A stretch of 64,000 nt of DNA from Ypsolopha sequella (GCA_934047225.1 OW203992.1:5011501-5075500), one strand, 5' to 3'; positions 46,930-56,299 are shown, counted from the first letter of the stretch. Notes: a model not told the origin generated them from the letters alone. A program made the numbers and translations.

Positions 46930-46992
46930 CTCTCGCTTGTCCTCTCTCAAGTCGCTCGAGGTCTCGGGTTCGAATCCCGGTTCAGAGCTCCT
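46930..46992 (+). repeat. tRNA-like T-arm, probably a SINE fragment
   Basis: TCTCGGGTTCGAATCCCGGT forms a good T-stem and loop with a perfect B box (GGTTCGAATCC). No D-arm or acceptor partner is visible upstream, so this is more likely a tRNA-derived repeat remnant than a tRNA gene. Confidence 0.5.
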
Positions 46993-47076
46993 CACATCCA
47001 GATTTACTTTTCTTTTTCCGTTTCTATACTGCAATGATACATTGTTAATTTATATATCCTTGCGATGGATAAAGTT

Positions 47077-47776
47077 AAAGTCGCCGTCAATAGAAATTGT
47101 GGACTATGTAAACAAACCGTTTTCTCAATTTTTCTCAAGGTTCTGTCACGGAGTCTCACTGAACATTATTCCAAATCATGAAGCATCAAGTCTTACCAGT
47201 CATTCACTGTATTTCATCATGAAATATTCAATAATCACCAGTTAATTACGGAAAATTATAGAATCAATAGTCAATTCTGTACTGCGTCGAGATTGCTGTC
47301 ATATTTTTTTCTCATCGAATCTGTATTGTCTTTGAAAATTGGTGATGTACGAATCTATTTGAATATAAACCTATTTTATTCGTAATGTTATTTTATTCCG
47401 TAATTTTTTTTTAACAGCGTTACTTCGTAATCTTTGACATAAACGTGTGTGTGATTCTATCGAGAGCTGTGTGATCTCCCAGCGTTGCTCTAAAATGTGT
47501 AGCTCATGTCCTAAAAGTAAAAGAAAAAATTAAAGAACTGGATGGGATAATAGATACGGCCAACGACTCTGTGACGGAACCATTTATAATTAACGTGGGC
47601 GATTTGACTAGCGATTCATCAGAATATTTTAGCGATGAATCAAATAAAGAAAACTAATTAAGCACCTAACATATTTTAATCACATACTTACCCATCTCTA
47701 GATAGTTCACCTATTCATAGACAAAGACAACATGGCGCTTTGTTTACATAGTTCACAATTTCTATTGACGGCTACT
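47077..47776 (+). mobile_element. 700-bp TIR element carrying an exon-like frame, copy 2
   Basis: Same ends and interior as 44324-45037, roughly 97 percent by eye. The exon-like frame again starts after a CAG acceptor (ATCTCCCAG) and ends SDESNKEN-stop near 47657. The 102-codon frame at 46937-47245 runs from flanking repeat into this element and is not a gene. Confidence 0.85.
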
Positions 47777-48664
47777 GTAGTTACCAAACAACAAAAAAAC
47801 CTTAAGATTGGTAAATATTTTTCATTTCGTTCAATAATCGCTTACCTATTAAGTTTAAATTTAAGCCTAATCATGAGTTTCTTACAAAAAAAAAATTGGT
47901 TTTCATTTTAAATTACAAGGCTTTTTCGGTTTTTTATTTCTCTTGTAAGTTATGTTTTTGATTATGGGTTTATTTTATTCTATTAAGGTTGAAATTATTC
48001 GCCGGAGGGTTTGATATAATTAGATAATATAAAGCAAGTCCGTCCCTATAAAGATAGGTAGGTTACGGGCACCTCAGTGTTTATTTTCGCATATTTCTTT
48101 TCCACAAATAAAATGGAACACTCTTGTAAATGACACATTTCTATCGAAATACTAAAAGCCTGCTGAGGAACCCTACTGAGTGACTTCGCTGATTACTTTG
48201 CGTAATGGATTTTAAGAATCCCACTGTGTTTTCGTGTAAACAAACTAAATGAAAAGGAACCTATTTGGATAACCGAAACACAATTTTAACACAGGACACA
48301 CACACACACACACCACCCATTTCTTACGGGTTGTTTTGGTATTGGCATTATGTAAAAAAATTTGGTGCCTAAAACCATTATTGAGACTTTGTACCCGTTT
48401 CTCGAAACAAGTAGCGCCATCTTTTTAAGAAAGTCGATTACAGCACAAGCCTACTCTACTATCAAGGTCTTCTTACCAAACCGTACCAGGTTATTGCTAC
48501 TACTAATAGATGGCGCTTTTAATCTACCGTACAGCGCCCTCTGCAATCAAATGGAAGAACCACGTTTCCCTTTTCTAAACCATTCTTATTCTGTAAAGTT
48601 ACCATTGATAAAAAAAGTTTCGATGCAAACCAAAAGATGACACTGTTTCAAAAAATTATGAAAA
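47777..48664. other. No gene recognised; CA microsatellite
   Basis: A (CA)n run is at about 48298-48313. The 92-codon frame at 48362-48640 has no recognisable motif. Two words GATGGCGC/TAGCGCC near 48413 and 48511 are the only curiosities. Confidence 0.35.
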
Positions 48665-48751
48665 CTACCTTTTGTGAACAATAATATATTTGTTTTGATT
48701 TTTCAATAAATAAATGAAATAACACCTACATTTAAATAACTGATAACTTAC

Positions 48752-49165
48752 CTGTATTTCATCGCTGCCTGCCAAAGCTGCTTCCCAGAAGTCCTCAATG
48801 TTTTCAGGAAAGTCGCACTCTCTTGTCGGATCTGGACTCAAGCCTGGGTCTCTGGTCTTGAAGACCAAGACCAGACCACCATCCACTTCATCAGGACGCC
48901 AAGCACCGCACATTGTAGCTACAGTCCTTTGACTTATCAAGTTATCTTCCAAAACATTGGATTGCAGATCCAATTTCATCTTTTTCGCAGGGATTTTCTC
49001 TAAGCCCTGACTGCTTTTAGAACTTTCTGCATCCATAGTTTCCATTGCAGACGGTTTTAGCCACTTTGGCAGTAGAGAACGGCTAATATTCTTGTTAGAT
49101 TTATTGATGAATTGTTTTAAACTATTTGACCTACACAAGATTTTTCGTAAGAACTTTATCATCAA
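48752..49165 (-). CDS. First coding exon of an unidentified host gene
   Basis: The minus strand is open from ATG at 49165 to a consensus donor CAG|GTAAGT at 48752/48751, exactly 138 codons in phase 0. The peptide starts MMIKFLRKILC, has SLLPKWLKPSAMETMDAESS and the basic stretch KIPAKKMKLD (a possible nuclear signal), then TMCGAWRPDEVDGGLVLVFK and ECDFPENIEDFWEAALAGSD. Codon use and amino-acid mix are like a real protein, and no repeat overlaps it. I do not recognise the family. MET at residue 41 is an alternative start. Later exons should lie to the left, but I could not identify any. The exon points away from the plus-strand exon candidates at 50107 onward, leaving about 0.9 kb between them, as in a divergent pair. 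Confidence 0.7.
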
Positions 49166-49642
49166 AAATGCAATAGTTGATTTAGTATTTTCAAATTGAT
49201 TTAGTACAAATTGAATATTAATAATTTTTTACAAATGTGCATTTGACTGAAAATTAATAAAAAACAACATGTAACTGCCCACAAAATTATTTATCAACGT
49301 CACAACACATTAATTTAAATTTGTAGGCAACAAAATCTTAATTTAACAGATTTTTACATGAAAATAACACTATTGTTTACAAACTTTTTCGCGGTTATGA
49401 TGAAGGCATGGGGCTTCGGGAGCTAAAAATAAATGAACCAGACTTATTTTATAGCACAAAGTCTCGCACATATTATTCACAACCACTATAGTACACCCTG
49501 TTGAAGTTTTAAGACACAAATTTACCGAAAATCTTAGGAAGAAATTCAAAATTCGCGAATTTTAGGTTATTATCGGTACCAGGACAGATAACGCCTGCTT
49601 ATTGGATAACCTAAGACCGAACGAAAAAAAGGGAACAAATAT
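49166..49642. promoter_or_regulatory. AT-rich upstream region of the minus-strand gene
   Basis: It lies directly 5' of the exon at 48752-49165. I see no clear core promoter motif. It may hold 5' UTR and promoter by position only. Confidence 0.25.
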
Positions 49643-49930
49643 TGTACAGCCATGATATTACGCGACCCAATAATGTACAGCCAATAATACGCGACCCGAG
49701 CTTACGATCCATGTACACGTAATATCGGGGTGTGCAATATTGGCTGTACATTATCACCCCGTACAATATCAGTACGAGCCGATAATACGCGACCCGATAA
49801 TGCACACCCCGATATTACGTGTACATGGATCGTAAGCTCGGGTCGCGTAATATTGGCTGTACATTATCGGGTCGCGTATTATCGGCTCGTACCGATATTG
49901 TACAGGGTGATAATGTACAGCCAATATTAC
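49643..49930. repeat. Interlocked inverted repeats in the order A-B-A'-B'
   Basis: A (49671-49736, 66 bp) is the reverse complement of A' (49801-49866) with one mismatch. B (49737-49800, 64 bp) is the reverse complement of B' (49864-49927) with two mismatches. The modules are built from recurring words: GTACAGCCAAT, TACGCGACCC and GTACAATAT. A weaker extra module (ATTGTACAGCCATGATATTA) precedes at 49643. Because A pairs with A' around B, and B pairs with B' around A', both hairpins cannot form as simple stems without crossing. The 60-110-codon frames across this block are artefacts of the repeats. Confidence 0.93.
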
Positions 49931-50106
49931 GAAGCCAATATGGCGGTCATTCAACATGTCAGAATTCTACCAGCCAATCAGCAGCATTCGATCATAGACT
50001 AAAACGGTGCCTCGTTCGTTTTAACCACTTGCACGAGTTTGCGTCATCGTGGGAGTGCTTGCTTTTAGACTTACTTTATTTGTTTGTTTGTTCTCAATTA
50101 TTTCAG

Positions 50107-50257
50107 AAGAATGATTCAAAAATGGTCCATGGTGCAGCAGAGTAACCTGAGGATGACGGTGCAGGACGCCAAGGCGTGTGTGGTTTTGGCGCGACGAGCT
50201 GTTGGACAAGATATCCACGAAATGTATTTGGTACATTATTACGAGTTCATTAAATGA
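50107..50257 (+). CDS. Exon candidate 1 of an unidentified plus-strand gene
   Basis: A pyrimidine-rich tract ending ATTATTTCAG precedes this stretch. From ATG 50111 the frame gives MIQKWSMVQQSNLRMTVQDA, then KACVVLARRAVGQDIHEM, and runs to a stop at 50255-50257. Composition is protein-like up to HEM; a donor could be GAAAT|GTATTTGG near 50219-50225. I do not recognise the family. The 108-codon frame ending VHGAAE overlaps it in another frame and is a by-product. Confidence 0.4.
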
Positions 50258-50509
50258 GGTAATTTCTTTTCGCCGATGCTATGTAGTGCTTTTCTCAAAA
50301 AAATGTAAGGTAGTAATTTATTAAGTAAGTAGGCAGGTAAATCAAACACGCAAGCAAAGTTTTACTAATCTCTTTCACCAATGAATTTTATTGTACCATT
50401 TTGACACATAATAGTTATTGGGTTTTAGTTAATTACTTCTACTGATGTTGATGTCAATAATAAAGCCTATAGTAGTTAGGGTTTCTGCACTTAGTAGTGA
50501 GACCATTGT
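50258..50509. other. No recognised feature
   Basis: Intronic or intergenic AT-rich sequence. Confidence 0.3.
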
Positions 50510-50890
50510 GCGTGGGCCCTCACTCAAGCCACCCCAGCTGCCCCCAGAACCTCACCAGCCTCTTTAGTTTCCTTAGGGTGGCCTCTAAACTTTCCGGTGT
50601 TCCGATTCTTTCTGATGCTGGTGATTTAATTGCATTCTAAGAGCGTATTTCTCACTGCCTCTTCTGTTTCCATGCAGGCCCTGCACAGGGGACTATCTGT
50701 AATACCAATTGTGTGGTAGTGTTTGTATAATGAACAGTGTCCTACCTATTAATATTCCTGTGATCTTTCTAAGGCTTCTCCTGTATAGCCTTAGGAGCCG
50801 TTTGGTTAGTCTTCTATCTAAAGCCTGTAGTGTCCCAACGAACCCTGAGTTGCGTGGGTGTGGATGACCTGTCCCGGCGCGTGTGGCTGC
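50510..50890 (-). pseudogene. LINE 3' fragment, minus strand
   Basis: Read on the minus strand in changing frames, this gives SLCRACMETEEAVRNTLLEC-like sequence and later LGAAGVA. That matches the zinc-knuckle-like end I know from LINE ORF2 proteins (LCRACMEAEETVEHVL). Frameshifts and stops are present. Confidence 0.55.
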
Positions 50891-51517
50891 TGCGGCAGAT
50901 GGCTCTCTAACAAAACTGACTAAACAATGTCATGTTTTTATATATAATAATATTTAAATAAAAGAAGAATAAGTCAAAAAAATATATATTAAATTATTTA
51001 CAAGAAATAGCTGACTCGCTCTACTGCCAGTGATGATGATGATGCCGATATGCAGGTACTTAAAAATACATCAAGCAAATAAATACTTCTTTCATTCATT
51101 CACTTTAAATAAACGGGAGAACACACAGACCCAGACCCCAGATTAATATAATTGTTACCCAGAACAGAAAGTACTCTGTTTAGTCTCTTTATTTTCTGTA
51201 CCTATTTAATCAGCAATAAATTACATGGTTCTTACAAAATAAACAAAAATGTTTTTCATCTCTCATGTGGAAAGTAGGTCATTGTTTTCCCGAAAAGTGC
51301 CAGTTTTCCTCCAAGGCAGAAAAGTAGACTTCAATATAAATTACTTTCCTCCCCAAAAATTGGAATATAACATATATGTACATTTTGTTTACTTTCTTCA
51401 CAGTCAGGATGAAAAGCAGTGTTTGCAGAAGAAAACACAATTTCACCCACAAACTATAAATAAATATCTCATGAAATTGCTTGTTTTCCTCTCATGTATG
51501 ACTGTCTACTATTCCAG
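50891..51517. other. No gene recognised
   Basis: AT-rich; the 92-codon frame 51249-51527 runs into an acceptor and is probably intron. Confidence 0.35.
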
Positions 51518-51753
51518 GAGAAACTAGATAAATGCCTCACAGCATACAACTGGCAGACCTCAACAGTCACCTCCGTACCCAACCCCAACAACTCCATCAG
51601 CTCCAACAGCGAGGAATTTGAGCAGCAAGTATGGCAGCTGGTGTGGAGCCGGGGGACGCGCTGTGTGTCAGTCTGTACGAGCAGAGAGCCGCGCTAGTGA
51701 GTGAGCTGACCATGCAGGGAAGGGAGTTGTCAAGAAGCATCACTAATAACTAA
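51518..51753 (+). CDS. Exon candidate 2, with a reading-frame conflict
   Basis: CTACTATTCCAG is a strong acceptor at 51517/51518. The first part reads EKLDKCLTAYNWQTSTVTSV then PNPNNSISSNSEEFEQQ in phase 0 and looks clearly coding. The last part looks coding in a different frame: MAAGVEPGDALCVSLYEQRA, ALVSELTMQGREL, ending with a stop at 51751-51753. Joining the two needs a 1- or 2-nt shift near 51630-51645, or an internal donor (CAA|GTATGG). Splicing at GCGCTA|GTGAGT in the second frame would join in phase with exon candidate 3. The shift could be a sequencing or assembly error or true decay. No family was recognised. Confidence 0.5.
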
Positions 51754-51849
51754 GTAAGTTAGTTATAGAGCCATGTGGTGTCCGGCAGACCAGAATAGCA
51801 CCAACCCTTTACATTTATGGGTGACGTATAATGCGACTAATGTCTGAGG
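51754..51849. other. Short unassigned segment
   Basis: Starts with GTAAGTTAG, a donor-like word directly after the exon candidate. Confidence 0.3.
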
Positions 51850-52190
51850 CAGTGTTCTTTTAGTCTTCCATCACTGCAATCTCAAACCCGCCTGCCAAGC
51901 GTGGATATTACGGCTAATTCCTCCCATGGTAGCAGTGGCGTGCACAGAACTTTTTTCAGGAAAAGCAATCTGAAGGTCAAGTACGACAATAAAAAAAATA
52001 TGAAAAATTTTTAATAACACTTTGAAAAAACAAAAGTTTGTATGACACAAGGGTAGGCACTGCCTTTCCTAGAGGAACATTTTCATACAAACTTTTTTTT
52101 TTCAAAGTGGTACTTGACCTTCAGATTGCTTTTCCGGAAAAAAGTTCTGTGCACGCCACTGGATGGTAGAGGGTTATGCCTAGCATGGGC
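51850..52190 (+). pseudogene. LINE 3' end split by a hAT-like MITE
   Basis: CAAACCCGCCTGCCAAGCGT before the MITE and AGGGTTATGCCTAGCATGGG after it together form the 3' end of an RTE-type LINE (compare CCGCCTGCCCAGCGTG at 57645). The break is the MITE at 51933-52161. Confidence 0.6.
51933..52161. mobile_element. 229-bp palindromic hAT-like MITE, copy 2
   Basis: Same ends as 28953-29216 (CAGTGGCGTGCACAGAACTT and its complement). Flanks CATGGTAG and GATGGTAG match at 7 of 8. It is shorter than copy 1 by an internal loss in the right arm. Confidence 0.9.
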
Positions 52191-52564
52191 TATTGATTTA
52201 TTTATTTATTTACACATAGCATTACAGTTTATATAAACCTTATCGCTACACAGAGGCATATGTATATATTATTGCTTATAGTCTAGGATATCCAAATCAT
52301 TCACTACGCTCACAAAACTTCAGGTATCCTCTTTTCAACGCGGCCATCCATCTGCAAATACATCCGTGTGTGTGGTGCAAAATCGACCAATGCATAGACC
52401 ATTGCGGTCGCTCGTTGATGATAGTACATATGAATCTCCATACAAAATAATCACAGGAGTAACAAGTCATGATAAATTTGGCCCTGTGTTGGTAACTATT
52501 CTTTAGGCTGTTCCAAAATAATATTAAAAAAATTAAGATAAAACTTTCTATGAAAAATTAAATA
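52191..52564. other. No recognised feature
   Basis: TTTATTTATTTATTTA at about 52196 is the LINE tail; nothing else was supported. Confidence 0.35.
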
Positions 52565-52950
52565 ATCAGGGCCAAAATGAAAAAAAAAATTGTAGGTCCT
52601 TTCTTTGAAAGGTGATCTATCAACGCACAGCTCGAACCACTGGATGGATCGGGATGAAATTTGGCATACAGATAGATATCATGATGTACGCATACGCTAA
52701 GAATTTTTGAAAATTCTACCCCTAAAGGGTGGCAAAGTTCGTATGGGAAAAGAGGAAGCAACGGACGGATCGATGTAATTTGACGATGTAGATGGATAGA
52801 TGGAGGGCCGGAAAGTGACAAGGCTACTTTTTAACTCGTGCACGCAACATGTGTTATTTTGTAATCTGTGCGAAATTTCATCAAAATCCGTTTATACGTG
52901 ATTGAGGCACAAATATACGAACTTTGATATTTATAATATTAGTAGGATAA
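52565..52950 (+). repeat. Interspersed repeat fragment (ATCAACGCACAGCTCGAACC)
   Basis: ATCAACGCACAGCTCGAACC, GGATGAAATTTGGCATACAG and AATTCTACCCCTAAAGGG occur in the same order as in the 8195-8604 repeat. The tail TTTATAATATTAGTAGGAT is typical of this family in Lepidoptera. Confidence 0.6.
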
Positions 52951-52988
52951 ACAACCGAGGGATATCAGGGATACCTCGCCTGATAAAG

Positions 52989-53078
52989 GTATGAAACTGT
53001 ATAAAAGACGCCAGACTGGATGCGTGGCGTGGCGTGGCGTGCGTGCGCAGTCTGCCATCTTTCATAGAGTTTCATACA
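52989..53078 (+). ncRNA. Hairpin of about 90 nt, pre-miRNA-like or a small MITE
   Basis: GTATGAAACT and AGTTTCATAC at the base pair perfectly. Inside, GTATAAAAGACGCCAGACTG pairs with CAGTCTGCCATCTTTCATAG with four mismatches. The loop is GC-rich, with GCGTGGCGTGGCGTGGCGTG. Length and pairing would suit a microRNA precursor. A common short repeat with CTATGAAAGA..AGTTTCATAC words is at least as likely. Confidence 0.35.
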
Positions 53079-53497
53079 TTACAACCGGTGCGTTACAACA
53101 ACAGACACAGAGACAAATTACAACGCAAACAAGCGTCCGGTGTGCGGCGCCTTTAAACCGCCCTGTACATTTCATGCTTCTTCAATTAATAAATATCTAT
53201 TAATATATATAAAATATACAGTTCAGATATTATAAATCTTCATTGTTTATACACAGAGACAAAGAACAATGAAAAAAATATATACAACAATGATTATAAA
53301 CATTCCACCCAAATATTCATGGTCGCAATATCTTCCCGTGGATGTCGTAAAACACCACTAAGGGAATGGGTCGATTGTTGTGCACCTGCTGTAAGCGATG
53401 GACTTGCGACCCATCTCAACTTTGCTAGTTTGGTTTTGGTGTGACATGGTACATCCTTTGTTTAAAATATGGTTATAATATTGACTTCATCTTCCAG
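53079..53497. other. No recognised feature
   Basis: No coding frame of interest; ends in a pyrimidine-rich tract and CAG acceptor at 53497. Confidence 0.3.
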
Positions 53498-53557
53498 AAC
53501 TACCTCTCAGGCGAATCCTGCGAGCTCCTGGTCATCCGCTGTGAGAAGACACAATGA
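53498..53557 (+). CDS. Exon candidate 3 of the plus-strand gene
   Basis: After TTGACTTCATCTTCCAG the strand reads NYLSGESCELLVIRCEKTQ and a stop at 53555-53557. It joins in phase 0 to the second frame of exon candidate 2 (ending EQRAAL). A donor inside (CGCT|GTGAGA) could instead lead on to exon candidate 4. Short, so weak on its own; the phase agreement is the main support. Confidence 0.4.
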   Translation, partial: NYLSGESCELLVIRCEKTQ

Positions 53558-53926
53558 AATTACCACTAACAGTGGGATATTCCACACCGCCAGGAATGGG
53601 AACATTGCTGCGACCCAAGCGAAGCCCACTTATGCCATTGATGCCTAGGCTATTGTAAGTTATTTTACTCGAAAATTTTTGTGATGTGGTCATTGTATGG
53701 GCGTATATCGTGGTATGGTCAAAGGATCCATTCTTTCTGAAATGACCCTCAATATTTGTCAAAAGTGACGGAAACGCTTTGCCTACCCCGCAAGGGAATA
53801 CAGGCGTGAGTTTATGATCCATTCAGACGTCATTCTACCTTATAGTATAGGTTCGGGATACCTTTTGAAATATAAAAGTCTAGTAGGTCTGGAATCTTTT
53901 TAGTATGTAGGCTCACCAGTAGATAT
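53558..53926. other. No gene; repeat word
   Basis: TGCCTACCCCGCAAGGGAAT then ACAGGCGTGAG at 53781-53811 belongs to the dispersed family noted at 4415. The 96-codon minus frame is not supported. Confidence 0.4.
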
Positions 53927-54093
53927 TAAACCCGATTCTGTAGGCTTTAATTTTAGTTTTAGTGCTGTCAAAACTTGAAAAATTCCCAAGTAATTTAGCT
54001 TCCAATCCTAACACTTGAGGACTAGTTTGAAATGAAAAATATTTAGTTTTGACATCACTAAAACTAAAATTAAAGCCTTCGGAATCGGCTTTA
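53927..54093. mobile_element. 167-bp palindromic element
   Basis: TAAACCCGATTCTGTAGGCT and CTTTAATTTTAGTTTTAGTG on the left pair with CACTAAAACTAAAATTAAAG and GGAATCGGCTTTA on the right, with about six mismatches in 49 bp. Confidence 0.75.
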
Positions 54094-54362
54094 TAGTATT
54101 CAAATGCTTGGTCTCCACGCATTTATTCAATTAGCGTTATGCTGGCATTTTGTGATGTTTTATTGTGTTTTTGATTAGTACTGCTGTTCCTCCATGAGCT
54201 CTTCCATCAGGATAATTTGTAAGGTAGCATTTATAGCCCCCTTGTGGCAAAAGATCTTTGGCTAGTTATATGCGTCTCAGAAATGAGTAAATAAATTTTT
54301 ACCTGTAATTGTAAATGTTTGGTCATGTTTACGTATATTTAAGTATTTTCTCCTTTCCATAG

Positions 54363-54625
54363 GTGCCTATTGGTAGACAGGAAGATGCACTACACACCAA
54401 TAGCAGCAGCAAGGATTGCAAATGCTTACAGCTCACAGAGCTCATGTGGCATCCACTCCACTGACGGCGGAAGAGGCGGCTCATGAACGCAGGCTGACGG
54501 AAGGCGCCGGCGTTGGCGCTCCGCCCCGCCTCACAGCTCGCCACCAGCTCTCCGACTTGGAGTTGGGTCATGCGCGGAGAAACGCAATTATTCAAGATTA
54601 TGGGCTAGTTAATAGGAATAGATAA
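54363..54625 (+). CDS. Exon candidate 4, likely terminal, with a frame conflict
   Basis: TTTTCTCCTTTCCATAG is a strong acceptor. The first part looks coding in one frame, CLLVDRKMHYTPIAAARIAN then AYSSQSSCG. The second part looks coding in another frame, HVASTPLTAEEAAHERRLTE, GAGVGAPPRLTARHQLSDLE and LGHARRNAIIQDYGLVNRNR, to a stop at 54623-54625. A shift near 54450 would join them. Composition is GC-rich like exon candidate 2 and unlike the flanks. I do not recognise the protein. Two exons with similar frame conflicts suggest either a decaying gene or indel errors. Confidence 0.45.
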
Positions 54626-54642
54626 TAAAAAATTTGTTCAAA

Positions 54643-55055
54643 AACTAAAACCCGACCACTGTAATATCACGCTCTAAAAAATATTCTCATCAGAAATTGT
54701 TATGTACAAAAGAATCAATATTTATCGTCTATTAAATAAACATTTAAATGTTTTTAATAAATATTCATAGTGATGTTCAGAGGATAGCCGTGGTCTTATG
54801 CCACCTGCCCTAAAAAACAATACATTCTAACAGTAGTATATAAGCGATCATAAGCTTTAGGGCACAGTAGCATATGACAACGACTGTCCTCTGAACATCA
54901 CTATGAATATTTATTAAAAACATTTAAATGTATGTGTAAGTTGTTTATTTAATAGACGATAAATATTGATTCGTTTGTACAATAAATTTCTGATGAGAAC
55001 ATTTTCTTGTTTCATACTTTTTAGAGTGTGATGTTACAGTAGTCTGGTTTTAGTT
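54643..55055. mobile_element. 413-bp palindromic element with arms of about 165 bp
   Basis: Ends AACTAAAACC and GGTTTTAGTT. Long inner matches include TATTTATCGTCTATTAAATA against TATTTAATAGACGATAAATA, and ATTCATAGTGATGTTCAGAG against CTCTGAACATCACTATGAAT. Only about 80 bp in the centre is unpaired. It lies 17 bp after the stop of exon candidate 4. Confidence 0.85.
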
Positions 55056-55236
55056 GTTGGACTAATTTTGTATATAAATTATTTTGGGGGTATAACTTCG
55101 TGATAACGTTTAAGCAGAGCCACTTTATTGGAGTGAAGCTTAATTTTATAGAAATTATTCCCAATTATCGGGTACAGGCAAGCAAAGCCGCAAGCAACAG
55201 CTAACAATATATATATTTTTGAAACGTGCGAATTAA
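55056..55236. other. Short repeat stub
   Basis: GCAAGCAAAGCCGCAAGCAA then CAGCTAAC at 55178-55205 resembles the GCGGGCGAAGCCGCGGGC..GCTAG end of the 8195 repeat. Confidence 0.4.
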
Positions 55237-55841
55237 CCCTTAATTAGGCGCACTAAGAAAATTACATAATTACTCGCATGGGGTCACAGGTGACCCCAAA
55301 TTGTAGGAATAATTTTTATTATTTATGAAATATATAAGTAAATAAAACTTTATTATTATTAAAGTGCTTTATTAATTCTATTATATTTAAAAGGAAACAA
55401 CATGAACTAAATATCCAATCAAACAAAAACAAGCTAAATTAAAATTATTATCAAAAATTATCAATTTGTACTTATACTAAGATGAAAGTTAAAACTTTAG
55501 AAGTATTTGAATAATTTCATTTTATCAAGCTGTAAAAAACATATTTATAAAATAAATTTACACACTGGACATATAATAATACAAATTGAATTAATAATAC
55601 ACAAGAAAAATACATAAACTAAACAACTCCCCTCTTTCAAAAAAGTAACGTAATTACTCGCACGGGGTCACCGCTCAAGAGCGCAGAGACGCATCCTTCT
55701 ACTCCCGTGACTTGGACGCTACCAGAATACAAACTTCGACGCGGGTTATGAAGCTAGCGGGGGCGCGGGGAAATTCGGGCAGCGGCAAGTGCTTAATTTT
55801 TTAATGCGAAACTGCTTTGACCCCATGCGACTAATTAAGGG
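55237..55841. mobile_element. 605-bp piggyBac-like non-autonomous element
   Basis: The element begins CCCTTAATTAG and ends CTAATTAAGGG, with TTAA immediately outside both ends (55233-55236 and 55842-55845). A CCC/GGG end at a TTAA target is the piggyBac hallmark. The subterminal word TCGCATGGGGTCA recurs inside (55274 and, varied, 55660) and in reverse near the right end (GACCCCATGCGA). No transposase is encoded. Confidence 0.85.
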
Positions 55842-55845
55842 TTAA

Positions 55846-56140
55846 GCCCTTTCATTTGATACCCAATACAATACGGCATAATTAAGACATATTTTATTTG
55901 TAGTTCATGACTTTATGCCCTCTAGAGGGCGCTATATTCAATTTAACCTTATTTGTCAAATTATGATAAGTACTTTAGAAGTTATGAGGGAACAGATGAA
56001 CATTCATACATACATACCGGTCAAAATCATAACCCTCATTTTTGCTTCGCCGTAGTCGGGTAAAAATAAATAGAATGTTATTAAGTAAAGTTTTATTTAT
56101 AATCTATTAAAAAGTCTTAAAAATAATCTTAAGTCTAGAA
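55846..56140. repeat. Repeat tail ending TTTTGCTTCGCCGTAGTCGGGTAA
   Basis: CCTTTCATTTGATACCC, CATACATACCGGTCAAAATC and GCTTCGCCGTAGTCGGGTAA are phrases I know from lepidopteran interspersed repeats. No partner lies in this window. Confidence 0.45.
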
Positions 56141-56299
56141 TTGAATGTGTGCCCAGAAAAAGGGTCTAAGTATATGAAAAAAAAAACTTTTTTTCTATCA
56201 TCTTCTGATCATAATGCGATATAGACCCTTTTTCCGTTAAAAACATCGTTTTAATTTATTTTTTTATTGAATAGACCCTTATTCCGGGCACACGTTCAA
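56141..56299. mobile_element. 159-bp TIR element
   Basis: TTGAATGTGTGCCCAGAAAA then AGGGTCTA on the left pairs with TAGACCCTTATTCCGGGCAC then ACGTTCAA on the right (about 25 of 28). An inner TAGACCCTTTTTCCG at 56221 repeats the end word. Confidence 0.75.

Noticed and set aside
46930..46992. A tRNA gene
   Set aside because: Only a T-arm is present; no matching D-arm, anticodon stem or acceptor stem could be folded.
46937..47245. A 102-codon frame
   Set aside because: It begins in a SINE-like fragment and runs through the TIR of a mobile element; the equivalent copy at 44324 does not keep it.
49611..50145. Several overlapping frames of 62-108 codons on both strands
   Set aside because: They arise from the A-B-A'-B' repeat block read in both directions.
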